Part shown: in pieces, positions 25,458 through 34,752 of the stretch
How the letters are laid out: each line of letters opens with the position of its first letter
Numbering within the stretch: position 1 is the stretch's first letter
NCBI GenBank assembly: GCA_040394775.1
Contig: JBEBRN010000001.1
Span: 1 to 64,000 of the forward strand
Direction of reading: 5' to 3'
Length of the DNA stretch: 64,000 nt
From: 40-80 sp040394775
Lineage (GTDB): Bacteria; Bacteroidota; Bacteroidia; Flavobacteriales_D; Crocinitomicaceae
The notes under the pieces: generated by a model
Seen by the model: the letters and a program-made list of their open reading frames with translations, nothing else
Told to the model about the DNA's origin: nothing
Database searches by the model: none
Made by a program: the position numbers and the translations under genes

Positions 25458-26696
25458 TTAGTCACTAATCACTACTCTATCAATTAATTGATCACCAAAT
25501 GCATACGGAATGTAGGCTAAGGAAGGAACCTTTTTAGTAATCATCACATTGCCACGCTTCCCTTTTGTAATCGTTCCTACCTCATCTTGTAATTCTAACG
25601 CCTTAGCCGCATTAATAGTCATCGCGTTAAATGCTTCTTCAGGTGTTAAGCGCATTTTGACACACGCTAAACTCCAAACTACCGACATATTGGAATTGGG
25701 AGTCGTCCCAGGATTAAAATCAGATGCTAATGCGATGGGTAAATCGGCATTTAACATCTTTCGTGCATCGGCAAATGGAATATTGATAAAGTGGGAACAG
25801 CCCGGTAAAAGTGTAGGGATACAATTTGTTCCTTTTAATTGTTCAATGTCATTATCACTAATCTCTTCTAAATGATCAACTGAAACGGCTCCTAATTCAA
25901 TTGCTTTTTCAATTCCACCCAAAACACTAAATTGATTCACATGGACCTTAGGCTTCAGTCCGTATTTTTTCCCGGCTAAAAGAATGCGTTCCATCTCTTC
26001 TACAGAGAAATAATTACGCTCGCAGAAGACATCAATATAATCCGCTAAGTTTTCAACCGCAATTTTCGGTAATAGCTCGTTTATTATCAAAGAAATATAA
26101 CCTTCATGATTTTCTTTATATTCTTGAGGAAACGCATGAGCCCCCAAAAAAGTAGCCTTTATCGGAATCGGAAAATGATTTTTCAACCGTTGAATAACGC
26201 GAAGCATTTTCAATTCTGCTTCAACACTCAACCCATAACCCGATTTAATTTCCAATGCACCTGTTCCATACGCAATCATTTTCTCTACACGTAGTTTCGC
26301 TTCATCAAATAAGATATCCTCCGATTTTTCTTGCAAACGACGAACGGAATTTAATATCCCGCCACCTTTTAAGGCTATTTCTTCGTAGGTTAATCCGTTG
26401 ATTCTGTCTACAAATTCTTCTTCTCTAGGTTGAGCAAAAACAGTGTGCGAATGAGCGTCAACAAATGTGGGTAAAACATATCTATCTGTAGCATCAATTA
26501 TTTCAGTAGTAAGTTCTTTACTTGGAGCTATGAAATCTTTCATTGAACCATAATTGGCTATTTTGCCATCTTGAAGAGTTATAAATGCGTTCTCAATGAC
26601 GGGAAGATTCTTCATCATTTTACCTGTCAAAAAAGATGGAAAATTTTCACCTACTTGAACGAGGCCTTTAATATTAATTATGTTAATTGTTGCCAT
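25458..26696 (-). CDS. hutI: Imidazolonepropionase
   Basis: This 412-residue amidohydrolase is HutI, which converts imidazolone-5-propionate to N-formimino-L-glutamate in histidine degradation. The metal-binding VDAHSHTVFA (HxH motif) lies at about residues 79-88. FLGAHAFPQEY near 183, VHVNQFSVLGG near 248 and the catalytic ALASDFNPGTTPN near 325 follow, all family blocks. Length is normal. The other hut genes (hutH, hutU, hutG) are not within the window, so the pathway must be scattered or incomplete. The gene ends 4 bp from the convergent thioredoxin-fold gene, with no obvious terminator between them. Confidence 0.95.
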   Translation of the reverse strand: MATINIINIKGLVQVGENFPSFLTGKMMKNLPVIENAFITLQDGKIANYGSMKDFIAPSKELTTEIIDATDRYVLPTFVDAHSHTVFAQPREEEFVDRINGLTYEEIALKGGGILNSVRRLQEKSEDILFDEAKLRVEKMIAYGTGALEIKSGYGLSVEAELKMLRVIQRLKNHFPIPIKATFLGAHAFPQEYKENHEGYISLIINELLPKIAVENLADYIDVFCERNYFSVEEMERILLAGKKYGLKPKVHVNQFSVLGGIEKAIELGAVSVDHLEEISDNDIEQLKGTNCIPTLLPGCSHFINIPFADARKMLNADLPIALASDFNPGTTPNSNMSVVWSLACVKMRLTPEEAFNAMTINAAKALELQDEVGTITKGKRGNVMITKKVPSLAYIPYAFGDQLIDRVVISD

Positions 26697-26947
26697 TTAT
26701 TCGATGTTGTGGGGCTAAATTACGATTTATAGTCCATGAATTAAAATACGATTTAAAAATAACAGTTGATTTATAATGCTTCAATATCAAATCAGCCAAG
26801 TGTAGTGAATTAATATAAAAAATGACCTTCTAAAAAAAAATGAATCTAAACAACGGTGTTTTTCATCTTATGTGACTTCATTTTAACATTATTATCAAAA
26901 AAAACCCCATATTTGAAAAATCTAAAAGCATATTATACTCCAAATTA

Positions 26948-27946
26948 ATGGAAGAAAATTATAAAGTAGGCGTCATTGGAGGAGGAAGTTGGGCAACGGC
27001 TTTAGTGAAAATATTATGCAATAATGTCACGGATTTAAATTGGTTTGTACGCTCCGAAAGTTCAGTCAATTATATCAAAAAATACAAAAGCAATCCTAAA
27101 TATCTTCAAGGAGTAGAATTAAAAACAGAAAAAATAAATGTTTCGGATGATTTGGCATGGGTGCTTGAAAATTCGAATGTTATCATCATTGCAACACCAT
27201 CTGCTTTTTTAGTAAATCTATTCGAAAATATAGATATTACACTCTTCAAAGATAAAATCATTTTTTCTGCTGTAAAAGGAATTATACCAGAATACTTATC
27301 AATTCCTGCTCGTTATTTTCATAAGTCTTTTGATGTCCCTTACTGTAATATTGGGATTATTTGCGGCCCATGTCACGCAGAAGAAGTCGCTTTAGAACGA
27401 TTGTCTTATTTAACTGTTGCATGTCAAGATGAATCAATTGCCGAAGATATGGCGGAAGTTTTAGCGTGTCGCTATATTAAAACAACCGTTTCTGATGATC
27501 TATTTGGAACAGAGTTAAGTGCCGTTCTTAAAAACGTATATGCTATTGCTTCTGGAATATGCTCGGGTATAGGATATGGAGATAATTTTCAAGCAGTTTT
27601 GATATCTAACGCAATCCAAGAAATAGAAGACTTTATCGACGAGGTAAGCCCTATCCATAGGGACGTTAAATCAAGTGCATATTTAGGTGATTTATTGGTA
27701 ACTGCTTATTCTCAGTTTTCCAGAAATAGAGCCTTTGGTCACATGATTGGAAAAGGATATTCTGTCAAGTCAGCACAAATGGAAATGGACATGATAGCAG
27801 AAGGGTATTATGCGGTAAAAAGCATCATGGAAATCAACAAGAAATTTAACGTTGAAATGCCAATTGTTGAAGCCGTTTACAATATCCTCTACGAAAAAAT
27901 ATCTCCTATTATTGAAATTCGCATCTTGACCGACAAGCTCAGTTAA
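26948..27946 (+). CDS. gpsA: NAD(P)+ glycerol-3-phosphate dehydrogenase
   Basis: The 332-residue protein is GpsA, which reduces dihydroxyacetone phosphate to sn-glycerol 3-phosphate for phospholipid synthesis. The N-terminal dinucleotide motif is VIGGGSWATAL. It is followed by IIATPSAFL, the FSAVKGI and CGPCHAEEV blocks and the catalytic lysine helix ELSAVLKNVYAIASG near residue 195. SSAYLGDLLVTAYSQFSRNRAFG leads into the C-terminal substrate domain. Length is normal. It is a single gene between hutI, which diverges from it, and the nuo operon. The 250-bp upstream spacer is very AT-rich and holds no further gene. Confidence 0.95.
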   Translation: MEENYKVGVIGGGSWATALVKILCNNVTDLNWFVRSESSVNYIKKYKSNPKYLQGVELKTEKINVSDDLAWVLENSNVIIIATPSAFLVNLFENIDITLFKDKIIFSAVKGIIPEYLSIPARYFHKSFDVPYCNIGIICGPCHAEEVALERLSYLTVACQDESIAEDMAEVLACRYIKTTVSDDLFGTELSAVLKNVYAIASGICSGIGYGDNFQAVLISNAIQEIEDFIDEVSPIHRDVKSSAYLGDLLVTAYSQFSRNRAFGHMIGKGYSVKSAQMEMDMIAEGYYAVKSIMEINKKFNVEMPIVEAVYNILYEKISPIIEIRILTDKLS

Positions 27947-28110
27947 ACTCTTAATTTCTTATTAATAATGCCAATATTTCTAATTTAGAATCATTCTTGT
28001 TTGCGGTTTTTTAATGTTCAATTTATTTTAAATCAAACAGTTAGTCTATTGGCGGAATAGTATGTTAAACACTAATATACCCATATTAAGGTTGTAAGCA
28101 ATGAGGACTG

Positions 28111-28140
28111 TTGATTAGTTGTTAATAAGTTTTAATTTTG
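28111..28140 (+). promoter_or_regulatory. Promoter of the nuo operon
   Basis: TTG at 28111-28113 is followed after 19 bp by TAATTTTG at 28133-28140, matching the Bacteroidota -33 TTG / -7 TAnnTTTG promoter with good spacing. The nuoA start codon is 24 bp downstream, preceded by an A/G-rich ribosome-binding stretch. Confidence 0.75.
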
Positions 28141-28164
28141 TGAGTGATTTTTTAAAGGAAAACT

Positions 28165-28530
28165 ATGTCTTCAAATGTTGATTTTATTCCAATTTTAATA
28201 CAGGCGATGGTCGCCGTTGTATTCTCTTTGGCTGTCATCTTTTTAGTACCAAAATTAGGCCCTAAATTACATTCTCGAAAGAAGGATATGAATTTTGAAT
28301 GTGGACTTGAGTCTGTCGGTGACGCTCGTTTCCCTGTTCCTGTTCGATATTTTATGGTAGCTATCTTATTCGTGCTATTTGATGTAGAGGTTATTTTCTT
28401 CTACCCTTATGCCGTTAACTTCTCTGCACTGCAGTTAAGTGGGTTGTTTGCAGTTCTCATATTTGTTGGGTTTTTCTTTATTGGATTTATTTATATCATT
28501 AAAAAAGGAGCTTTAGAATGGCACAATTAG
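28165..28530 (+). CDS. nuoA: NADH-quinone oxidoreductase subunit A
   Basis: First gene of the complex I operon, 121 residues with three transmembrane helices. NuoA is a small membrane subunit at the junction of the hydrophilic arm and the quinone tunnel. The conserved loop KKDMNFECGLESVGDARFPVPVRYFMVAILFVLFDVEVIFFYPYA (residues about 39-83; only its key parts matter: ECG, FPVRYF-like block and FDVE) carries the family Cys and acidic residues. It overlaps nuoB by 13 bp. Confidence 0.97.
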   Translation: MSSNVDFIPILIQAMVAVVFSLAVIFLVPKLGPKLHSRKKDMNFECGLESVGDARFPVPVRYFMVAILFVLFDVEVIFFYPYAVNFSALQLSGLFAVLIFVGFFFIGFIYIIKKGALEWHN

Positions 28531-29081
28531 AAAATGATAAACCAGTAGATAGCATCAATTATGGAGGTGAATTCCAATTGACGATGCTGGATAAAGTAAT
28601 TGGTGCAGCACGTGCTAATTCACTATGGCCATTGCCTTTCGCCACTTCTTGTTGTGGAATTGCATACATGGCAACAATGGGTTCACATTATGATTTAGCC
28701 CGTTTTGGAATGGAAAGAATGTCTTTCTCTCCTCGTCAAGCGGATTTGTTAATTGTAGCTGGAACAATCTCAAAGAAATTAGCACCGATATTGAAACAAG
28801 TATATGAGCAAATGTCTGAGCCTAAATGGGTGATTTCAGTTGGTGCATGTGCTTCTTCTGGTGGTTTTTTTGACACCTATAGCGTTTTACAAGGCATTGA
28901 CCGTGTAATTCCTGTCGATGTTTACGTTCCTGGATGTCCACCGAGACCTGAACAAATATTAGATGGTGTCATGAATATTCAAAAATTAGTTCGTAATGAA
29001 TCCCTTCGCAGAAGATATTCAGAAGAGTATAAACATTTGTTGTCTAATTACAACATCGAAAACGATATCAAAGTCAAATGA
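28518..29081 (+). CDS. nuoB: NADH-quinone oxidoreductase subunit B
   Basis: This 187-residue subunit holds the last iron-sulfur cluster (N2), which passes electrons to quinone. Cluster ligands are visible in ATSCCGIAYM (adjacent cysteines near residues 46-47), VGACASSGGFF near 112 and VPGCPPRPEQ near 142. Length and order are standard. It starts inside the end of nuoA and overlaps nuoC by 4 bp (ATGA). The product sits at the interface with NuoD and NuoH. Confidence 0.98.
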   Translation: MAQLENDKPVDSINYGGEFQLTMLDKVIGAARANSLWPLPFATSCCGIAYMATMGSHYDLARFGMERMSFSPRQADLLIVAGTISKKLAPILKQVYEQMSEPKWVISVGACASSGGFFDTYSVLQGIDRVIPVDVYVPGCPPRPEQILDGVMNIQKLVRNESLRRRYSEEYKHLLSNYNIENDIKVK

Positions 29082-29590
29082 GTCTAAGTAAAATTACAAA
29101 CGAAGAGCTTTTATCCTTTTTACAAACTGCATTTGGTGAAAGCATCTTGGAACATAATGAAGCTTTTGGCTTAATGAACGTTTATGTTCCCGCAACGAAA
29201 GCGAAGGAAGTAGTGAAATGGTTGAAAGAAAATGAAACCATTAAAATGGGTTATTTGACAAACATTGCTGCTATTCATTATCCAGATAATAAAGGAGCTG
29301 AATTAGAAGTAATCTATCAGTTACATAGCTTAACGAATAATGTTCGCTTACGTGTTAAATCAAAACTTTCAATTGAACAACCAGAAATTGATACCATTGT
29401 AGATGTTTTTGCTGGCGCCAATTGGATGGAAAGAGAAACATACGATTTCTTTGGAGTAATTTTTAAAGGACATCCGAATCTTAAAAAGATTTTGAATATG
29501 GAAGATCAAGATTACTTCCCTATGCGCAAAGAATATCCTTTGGAAGATCGCACGAGAGAAGATAAAGATAACCGCTTTTTTGGAAGATGA
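29078..29590 (+). CDS. nuoC: NADH-quinone oxidoreductase subunit C
   Basis: This 170-residue subunit is the 30-kDa structural protein of the peripheral arm. The signature ERETYDFFGVIFKGHPNLKK lies near residue 126 and is followed by YPLEDRTREDKDNRFFGR at the C-terminus. It is a separate gene rather than the nuoCD fusion found in E. coli. It has ATGA overlaps with nuoB and with the first possible nuoD start. Confidence 0.96.
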   Translation: MSLSKITNEELLSFLQTAFGESILEHNEAFGLMNVYVPATKAKEVVKWLKENETIKMGYLTNIAAIHYPDNKGAELEVIYQLHSLTNNVRLRVKSKLSIEQPEIDTIVDVFAGANWMERETYDFFGVIFKGHPNLKKILNMEDQDYFPMRKEYPLEDRTREDKDNRFFGR

Positions 29591-30816
29591 TTATGGAAGA
29601 TATCAAAAAATACAACAATTCAGATATCGGAGCTAAGCGCGATACAATTGACGGCGAAACTGCTACCCTAAACTTAGGGCCAACGCATCCAGCAACACAC
29701 GGTATTTTTCAAAATATCTTGCAAATTGATGGTGAGACAGTGTTGTCTTCGGAACAAACAGTGGGTTACATTCACCGTGCTTTTGAGAAACTGGCAGAAA
29801 GAAGACCATTTCATCAAATAACACCTATTACAGACCGTTTGAATTACTGTTCTGCTCCTTTAAACAACATTGGTTGGCAGATGACCGTTGAAAAATTAGC
29901 AGGAATAGAAATTCCAAAACGTGTTCAATACATGCGTGTCATCATCATGGAATTAGCACGTATGGCAGACCATTTGGTTTGTACTTCCGTTATCGGTGTT
30001 GACTCAGGTGCCTTAACAGGTTTTACATGGGCATTCCAATTACGTGAGCAGATCTATGATATTTGGGAAGAAGTTTGCGGTTTACGTTTAACGACAAATA
30101 TTGGTCGAATTGGTGGATTTGAAAGAGATTTCAATCCTGATTTTCATAAGAAGTTAACCGAATTCCTTAAAACATTTTCTAAGGCATTTGAAGAATACGA
30201 TGCTTTGCTTTCTCGCAACAGAATTTTCATGGACAGAACCATCGGTGTAGGTCCTATTTCTGGTGAAAGAGCGCTAGAATATTCTTTTTCAGGCCCCAAC
30301 TTAAGAGCGGCAGGTGTTGATTACGATGTTCGGGTGATGAATCCGTATAGTTCGTACGAAGATTTTGAATTTGACATTCCCGTAGGAACAGGTGGTGATA
30401 CATACGATCGTTTCATGGTTCGTCAAGAAGAAACACGCCAGAGTTTAAGAATTATTAAACAGGCTTTTGAAAATTTACCTGAAGGACCGTATCACGCAGA
30501 TGTACCTGAATTTTATGTCCCTCGAAAAGACGATGTTTATAACAAAATGGAATCATTAATCTATCAATTTAAGATTGTGATGGGTGAAACGCCGATTCCA
30601 GTTGGAGAAGTTTATCATAGTATTGAAGCTGGAAACGGTGAGTTAGGATTCTATTTAACCAGTGATGGTGGTAGAACACCGTATCGCTTACAATTTAGAA
30701 GACCTTGTTTTATTTATTACCAAGCATATCCTGAAATGATTACTGGTCAAAGTATCTCTGATGCTGTAGTGACATTGAGTAGTTTGAACGTGATCGCAGG
30801 AGAATTAGACGCATAA
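29587..30816 (+). CDS. nuoD: NADH-quinone oxidoreductase subunit D
   Basis: This 409-residue subunit is the 49-kDa protein that forms the quinone-binding pocket with NuoB. Family blocks are LGPTHPATHG near residue 34, YIHRAFEKLAE near 64 and the C-terminal DAVVTLSSLNVIAGELDA. Two starts are possible: ATG at 29587 (ATGA overlap with nuoC) or the Met two codons later. I keep the first because of the coupled overlap. It is 3 bp from nuoE. Confidence 0.97.
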   Translation: MIMEDIKKYNNSDIGAKRDTIDGETATLNLGPTHPATHGIFQNILQIDGETVLSSEQTVGYIHRAFEKLAERRPFHQITPITDRLNYCSAPLNNIGWQMTVEKLAGIEIPKRVQYMRVIIMELARMADHLVCTSVIGVDSGALTGFTWAFQLREQIYDIWEEVCGLRLTTNIGRIGGFERDFNPDFHKKLTEFLKTFSKAFEEYDALLSRNRIFMDRTIGVGPISGERALEYSFSGPNLRAAGVDYDVRVMNPYSSYEDFEFDIPVGTGGDTYDRFMVRQEETRQSLRIIKQAFENLPEGPYHADVPEFYVPRKDDVYNKMESLIYQFKIVMGETPIPVGEVYHSIEAGNGELGFYLTSDGGRTPYRLQFRRPCFIYYQAYPEMITGQSISDAVVTLSSLNVIAGELDA

Positions 30817-30819
30817 GTT

Positions 30820-31347
30820 ATGTTTGTAACCAAAATTGTACAAAAAGAACGCCCAGTTCTGAGTGAAAAAGCAAAAGCTGAGATTCAGAAAGTGATGGGG
30901 TATTATCCAGAAGACAAAGCTAAAAGTGCTATTCTTCGTATTTTACATATTGTAGAAGAAGAGGCGGGCGGATGGTTAAGTCCTGACACGATGGATATGG
31001 TAGCCGAAATGCTACAAATAGAACCAATTGAAGTCTACGAGGTGGCAACATTCTACACCATGTTCAATCTCGTACCTGTTGGAAAGTACGTATTTGAAGT
31101 ATGTCATACGGGACCTTGTATGCTTGTTGGAAGTGACAACATTCTAGATCACTTAGAAGAAAAGCTAGGTATCAATATTGGAGAAACAACTTCAGACGGT
31201 ATGTTTACGATACAAACAACACAATGCCTAGGTGCATGTGGTTATGGGCCGATGTTACAATGTGGTAAATATTATCACGAAAACTTGACTCCTGAAAAAG
31301 TGGATGAATTAATCGAAGCTTGTAAAAGAGGAGAAGTTACAATTTAA
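30820..31347 (+). CDS. nuoE: NADH-quinone oxidoreductase subunit E
   Basis: This 175-residue subunit is the 24-kDa thioredoxin-like protein that holds the [2Fe-2S] cluster N1a. The four cysteine ligands lie in VCHTGPCML and CLGACGYGPM. The N-terminal helical region contains EVYEVATFYTMFNLVP, typical of the family. Its stop overlaps the nuoF start by one base (TAATG), so NuoE and NuoF, which pair in the NADH-oxidising module, are translated in tandem. Confidence 0.97.
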   Translation: MFVTKIVQKERPVLSEKAKAEIQKVMGYYPEDKAKSAILRILHIVEEEAGGWLSPDTMDMVAEMLQIEPIEVYEVATFYTMFNLVPVGKYVFEVCHTGPCMLVGSDNILDHLEEKLGINIGETTSDGMFTIQTTQCLGACGYGPMLQCGKYYHENLTPEKVDELIEACKRGEVTI

Positions 31348-32693
31348 TGGGAGTTATGGGAACAAAATTACTTTTAGAACATATAGACGTACCAGGAATT
31401 GAAACGTTTGAGGTGTATCGCAAAAATGGCGGTTATCGTTCGGTAGAAAAAGCCTTAAAAACAATGTCTCCTACAGATGTTGTGGAAGAAGTTAAGAAGT
31501 CAGGCTTAAAAGGTCGTGGTGGAGCAGGTTTTCCAACAGGATTAAAATGGTCTTTTTTAGCTAAGCCTGAGGGCATTCCGAGACATTTAGTTTGCAATGC
31601 AGATGAGTCAGAACCAGGAACATTTAAAGATAGATACTTAATGGAACACATTCCTCATTTATTGATTGAAGGAATGATTGTTTCTAGCTTTGCGTTAGGT
31701 GCTAATTTATCGTATATCTATATTCGTGGTGAATATATCTTCGTGATGGATATTCTTGAAAAAGCAATTGAAGAAGCGTATGCGAATGGCTTTTTAGGAA
31801 AAAATATTTTAGGATCTGGTTACGACTTAGATTTAAGAGTTTCTCCAGGAGGAGGTGCATATATTTGTGGAGAAGAAACAGCGTTACTTGAATCCTTAGA
31901 AGGAAAAAGAGGAAATCCTCGTATCAAACCACCTTTCCCAGCTGTAAAAGGTTTATGGGGAAGACCAACCGTGGTCAATAACGTGGAAAGTTTGGCAACA
32001 GTCGTTCCTATTATCAATTTAGGTGCGGAGGAGTATGGTAAATTTGGAACCGAACTAAGTAAAGGAACAAAATTAATTTCAGCTTGTGGTAATTTAGAAA
32101 GACCGGGAGTATATGAAATTGACATGAGCATGACGGTAGAGGAATTTATCTACGGTGATGATTGGTGTCGTGGTATCAAAAACGGAAAACAACTCAAAGC
32201 GTTAATTCCTGGTGGTTCTTCCGTTCCTATTTTACCGCCACATTTGATTACAAAAACGGCAAAAGGAGACACACGCTACATGAGTTATGAATCTTTATCC
32301 GACGGTGGTTTCATCACAGGATCCATGTTAGGTTCAGGAGGATTTATTGTTTTTGATGAGGATCAATGCATTATAAAAAACACGTGGAATTTTTCTCGTT
32401 TTTATGCACATGAATCGTGTGGACAATGTACACCATGCCGTGAAGGAACGAGATGGATGGAAAACGTACTTCACCGATTAGAACACGGAAAAGGTGACAT
32501 GGAAGATATCGCTTTATTAGAAGATGTTAATAAGAAAATTGAAGGACACACCATTTGTCCATTAGGAGATGCTGCCGCTTGGCCAGTTGCCGCTGCAATC
32601 CGACATTTCCGTGATGAGTTCGAATGGCATGCGCTGAAACCCGAAGAAGCAATCAAAAGAAATTTTGGAATGCCTCGAAGTGTAATAGTTTAA
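31347..32693 (+). CDS. nuoF: NADH-quinone oxidoreductase subunit F
   Basis: This 448-residue subunit is the 51-kDa protein that binds NADH and FMN and carries cluster N3. GRGGAGFPTGLKWSF near residue 58 is the FMN/NADH glycine-rich loop. CNADESEPGTFKDR and GAYICGEETALLESLEG follow. ESCGQCTPCREGTRW with a later CPLGD supplies the four N3 ligands. The start could also be the Met three codons in. There is a 21-bp gap to nuoG. Confidence 0.98.
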   Translation: MGVMGTKLLLEHIDVPGIETFEVYRKNGGYRSVEKALKTMSPTDVVEEVKKSGLKGRGGAGFPTGLKWSFLAKPEGIPRHLVCNADESEPGTFKDRYLMEHIPHLLIEGMIVSSFALGANLSYIYIRGEYIFVMDILEKAIEEAYANGFLGKNILGSGYDLDLRVSPGGGAYICGEETALLESLEGKRGNPRIKPPFPAVKGLWGRPTVVNNVESLATVVPIINLGAEEYGKFGTELSKGTKLISACGNLERPGVYEIDMSMTVEEFIYGDDWCRGIKNGKQLKALIPGGSSVPILPPHLITKTAKGDTRYMSYESLSDGGFITGSMLGSGGFIVFDEDQCIIKNTWNFSRFYAHESCGQCTPCREGTRWMENVLHRLEHGKGDMEDIALLEDVNKKIEGHTICPLGDAAAWPVAAAIRHFRDEFEWHALKPEEAIKRNFGMPRSVIV

Positions 32694-32714
32694 TAATAGA
32701 TTAATTAAGAAGTT

Positions 32715-33701
32715 ATGGTAAAAGTAACCATTGACGGAGTAGAAATAGAAGTAAAAGCAGGGACAACCATTCTTGATGCAGCACGTCAAGCTGGAGGAGC
32801 AATTGTTCCACCTGCTATGTGTTACTATTCTTCATTAGAGGAAAGTGGCGGTAGATGTCGTACTTGCTTAGTAGAAGTTTCTAAAGGTTCCGAAAGAGAC
32901 CCTCGTCCTATGCCAAAACTTGTTGCTTCCTGTAGAACAGAGGTACAAGATGGTATGGAAATTAAAAATATTACCAGTGAAAAAGCATTAGAAGGACGTA
33001 AGGGTGTAACTGAGTTTTTACTCATCAATCACCCATTAGATTGTCCTGTTTGTGACCAAGCTGGAGAGTGTGATTTACAAGACTTGAGCTTTGATCACGG
33101 TATTGAAGGAAGTCGTTTCCGTGAAGAAAAAAGAACCTTTGCTCCTATTGATATAGGTGATAAGATAAAGCTTCACATGAATCGTTGCATTTTATGTTAT
33201 CGTTGCGTTTTAGTGGCTAATCAATTGACAGACAAGCGTGTTCATGGTATTATTCATAGAGGAATCGAAGCAGAAATATCGACTTACATTCAAGCAGCAG
33301 TTGACAATGATTTCTCTGGAAATATGATTGATGTTTGCCCTGTCGGTGCATTGACTGATAAAACATTCCGTTTCAAATCACGTGTTTGGTTCTTAAAACC
33401 AATGAATGCACATAGAGAGTGTACAAAGTGTTGCGGTAAAGCTTCCGTTTGGATGTTTGGAAATGAAATCTATCGTGTAACTGTTCGAAGAGATAAATAC
33501 CACGAAGTAGAAGTCGTTGACGGAAAAGCTTCATGGATATGTAACGAATGTCGCTTTGAATCAAAAGATGTCTCTAAATGGACGATTGAAGGCCCTCGAT
33601 TGATTGATAGACATTCCGTAATTTCTCAAAATCATTATACATTGCCGAATCCTTTGGATGAAAAGAATAAAATTGAAAACAACACTAAAAGTCTTGATTA
33701 A
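32715..33701 (+). CDS. nuoG: Short-form NADH-quinone oxidoreductase subunit G
   Basis: At 328 residues this is much shorter than the roughly 700-900-residue NuoG of E. coli or Thermus. The N-terminal [2Fe-2S] ferredoxin domain has ligands in MCYYSS, GRCRTC and VASCRT. HPLDCPVCDQAGECDL supplies the His/Cys ligands of one [4Fe-4S] cluster, and NRCILCYRCV with DVCPVGAL supplies another. CTKCC and WICNEC near the end may form a further site. The molybdopterin-oxidoreductase-like domain is missing. The reading frame ends naturally and abuts nuoH (TAATG), so this is not a broken gene. I recall the short form as usual in flavobacteria. Confidence 0.95.
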   Translation: MVKVTIDGVEIEVKAGTTILDAARQAGGAIVPPAMCYYSSLEESGGRCRTCLVEVSKGSERDPRPMPKLVASCRTEVQDGMEIKNITSEKALEGRKGVTEFLLINHPLDCPVCDQAGECDLQDLSFDHGIEGSRFREEKRTFAPIDIGDKIKLHMNRCILCYRCVLVANQLTDKRVHGIIHRGIEAEISTYIQAAVDNDFSGNMIDVCPVGALTDKTFRFKSRVWFLKPMNAHRECTKCCGKASVWMFGNEIYRVTVRRDKYHEVEVVDGKASWICNECRFESKDVSKWTIEGPRLIDRHSVISQNHYTLPNPLDEKNKIENNTKSLD

Positions 33702-34732
33702 TGGATACTGGATTATTAATTGAAAAAAGTATTCTTATCTTAATATTGTTTGCGCTTTCGCTTGGTATTGCGGCTTATCAAACATATTTTGAGAGAAAAG
33801 TAGCAGCTTGGATACAAGATCGTATTGGCCCAAACAGAGCGGGACCTTACGGAATATTGCAACCATTGGCGGATGGTGGAAAGCTTTTCTTTAAAGAAGA
33901 CTTTATCCCTGCAAATGCGGATAAGTACTTGTTTATGATTGCACCGGGTATTGCAATGACAGTTGCCTTAATGACATCGGCTGTTATTCCTTGGGGACCT
34001 GACATTGAAGCATTTGGAAGAACAGTTGTTTTACAAGTAACAGACGTTAATATTGGTATCCTATACATTATGGGAGTTGCTTCTATCGGTGTGTATGGAA
34101 TTATGATTGGAGCTTGGGCATCTAACAACAAATACTCTTTGTTCTCCGCTATTCGTGCTTCTTCTCAAATGATTTCGTATGAATTAGCAATGGGATTAAG
34201 TGTGATCACCATTGTCTTGATGAGTGGTAGTTTAAGCATCAGAGAAATTGTAGACGCACAACACGGTTTTAATTGGAACATCTGGTATCAACCTGTTGGG
34301 TTTGTCGTTTTCTTTGTGTGTTCAATCGCTGAAACAAACAGAGCACCTTTTGACATGGCAGAATGTGAAAGTGAATTAATTACTGGTTATCATACAGAGT
34401 ATGGAGCGATGAAAATGGGATTCTTCCTTTTCGCTGAATATGTTAACTTATTTATTGCTTCAACAGTAATCGCGGCGTTTTTCTTAGGTGGATATAATTT
34501 CCCAGGGATGGATTACTTTAGCGGAAACACATTAGCGCTATTGTGTGTTGCAGTATTCTTTATTAAGATTGTCTTGGTTATTTTTACCTTTATGTGGATT
34601 AGATGGACATTACCAAGATTTAGATACGATCAATTAATGCGATTAGGATGGAAAAAATTAATTCCAATTGCCTTAATTAACTTAGTTATTACGGCTGTAG
34701 TGATTGCTTTTTATAAAGGTTGGTTTAACTAA
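33701..34732 (+). CDS. nuoH: NADH-quinone oxidoreductase subunit H
   Basis: This 343-residue membrane subunit has about eight transmembrane helices and links the quinone site to the proton pumps. Family blocks are ERKVAAWIQDRIGPNRAGP near residue 28, EDFIPANADK near 66 and ETNRAPFDMAECESELITGYHTEY near 210, the acidic loop close to the quinone entrance. The start overlaps the nuoG stop by one base. It is 20 bp from nuoI. Confidence 0.98.
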   Translation: MDTGLLIEKSILILILFALSLGIAAYQTYFERKVAAWIQDRIGPNRAGPYGILQPLADGGKLFFKEDFIPANADKYLFMIAPGIAMTVALMTSAVIPWGPDIEAFGRTVVLQVTDVNIGILYIMGVASIGVYGIMIGAWASNNKYSLFSAIRASSQMISYELAMGLSVITIVLMSGSLSIREIVDAQHGFNWNIWYQPVGFVVFFVCSIAETNRAPFDMAECESELITGYHTEYGAMKMGFFLFAEYVNLFIASTVIAAFFLGGYNFPGMDYFSGNTLALLCVAVFFIKIVLVIFTFMWIRWTLPRFRYDQLMRLGWKKLIPIALINLVITAVVIAFYKGWFN

Positions 34733-34752
34733 AAGAAATTGAAGATAGAATT

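Noticed and set aside
32715..33701. nuoG as a truncated pseudogene
   Set aside because: The frame is intact, cluster ligands are present, the stop abuts nuoH, and short NuoG is a known Bacteroidota form.
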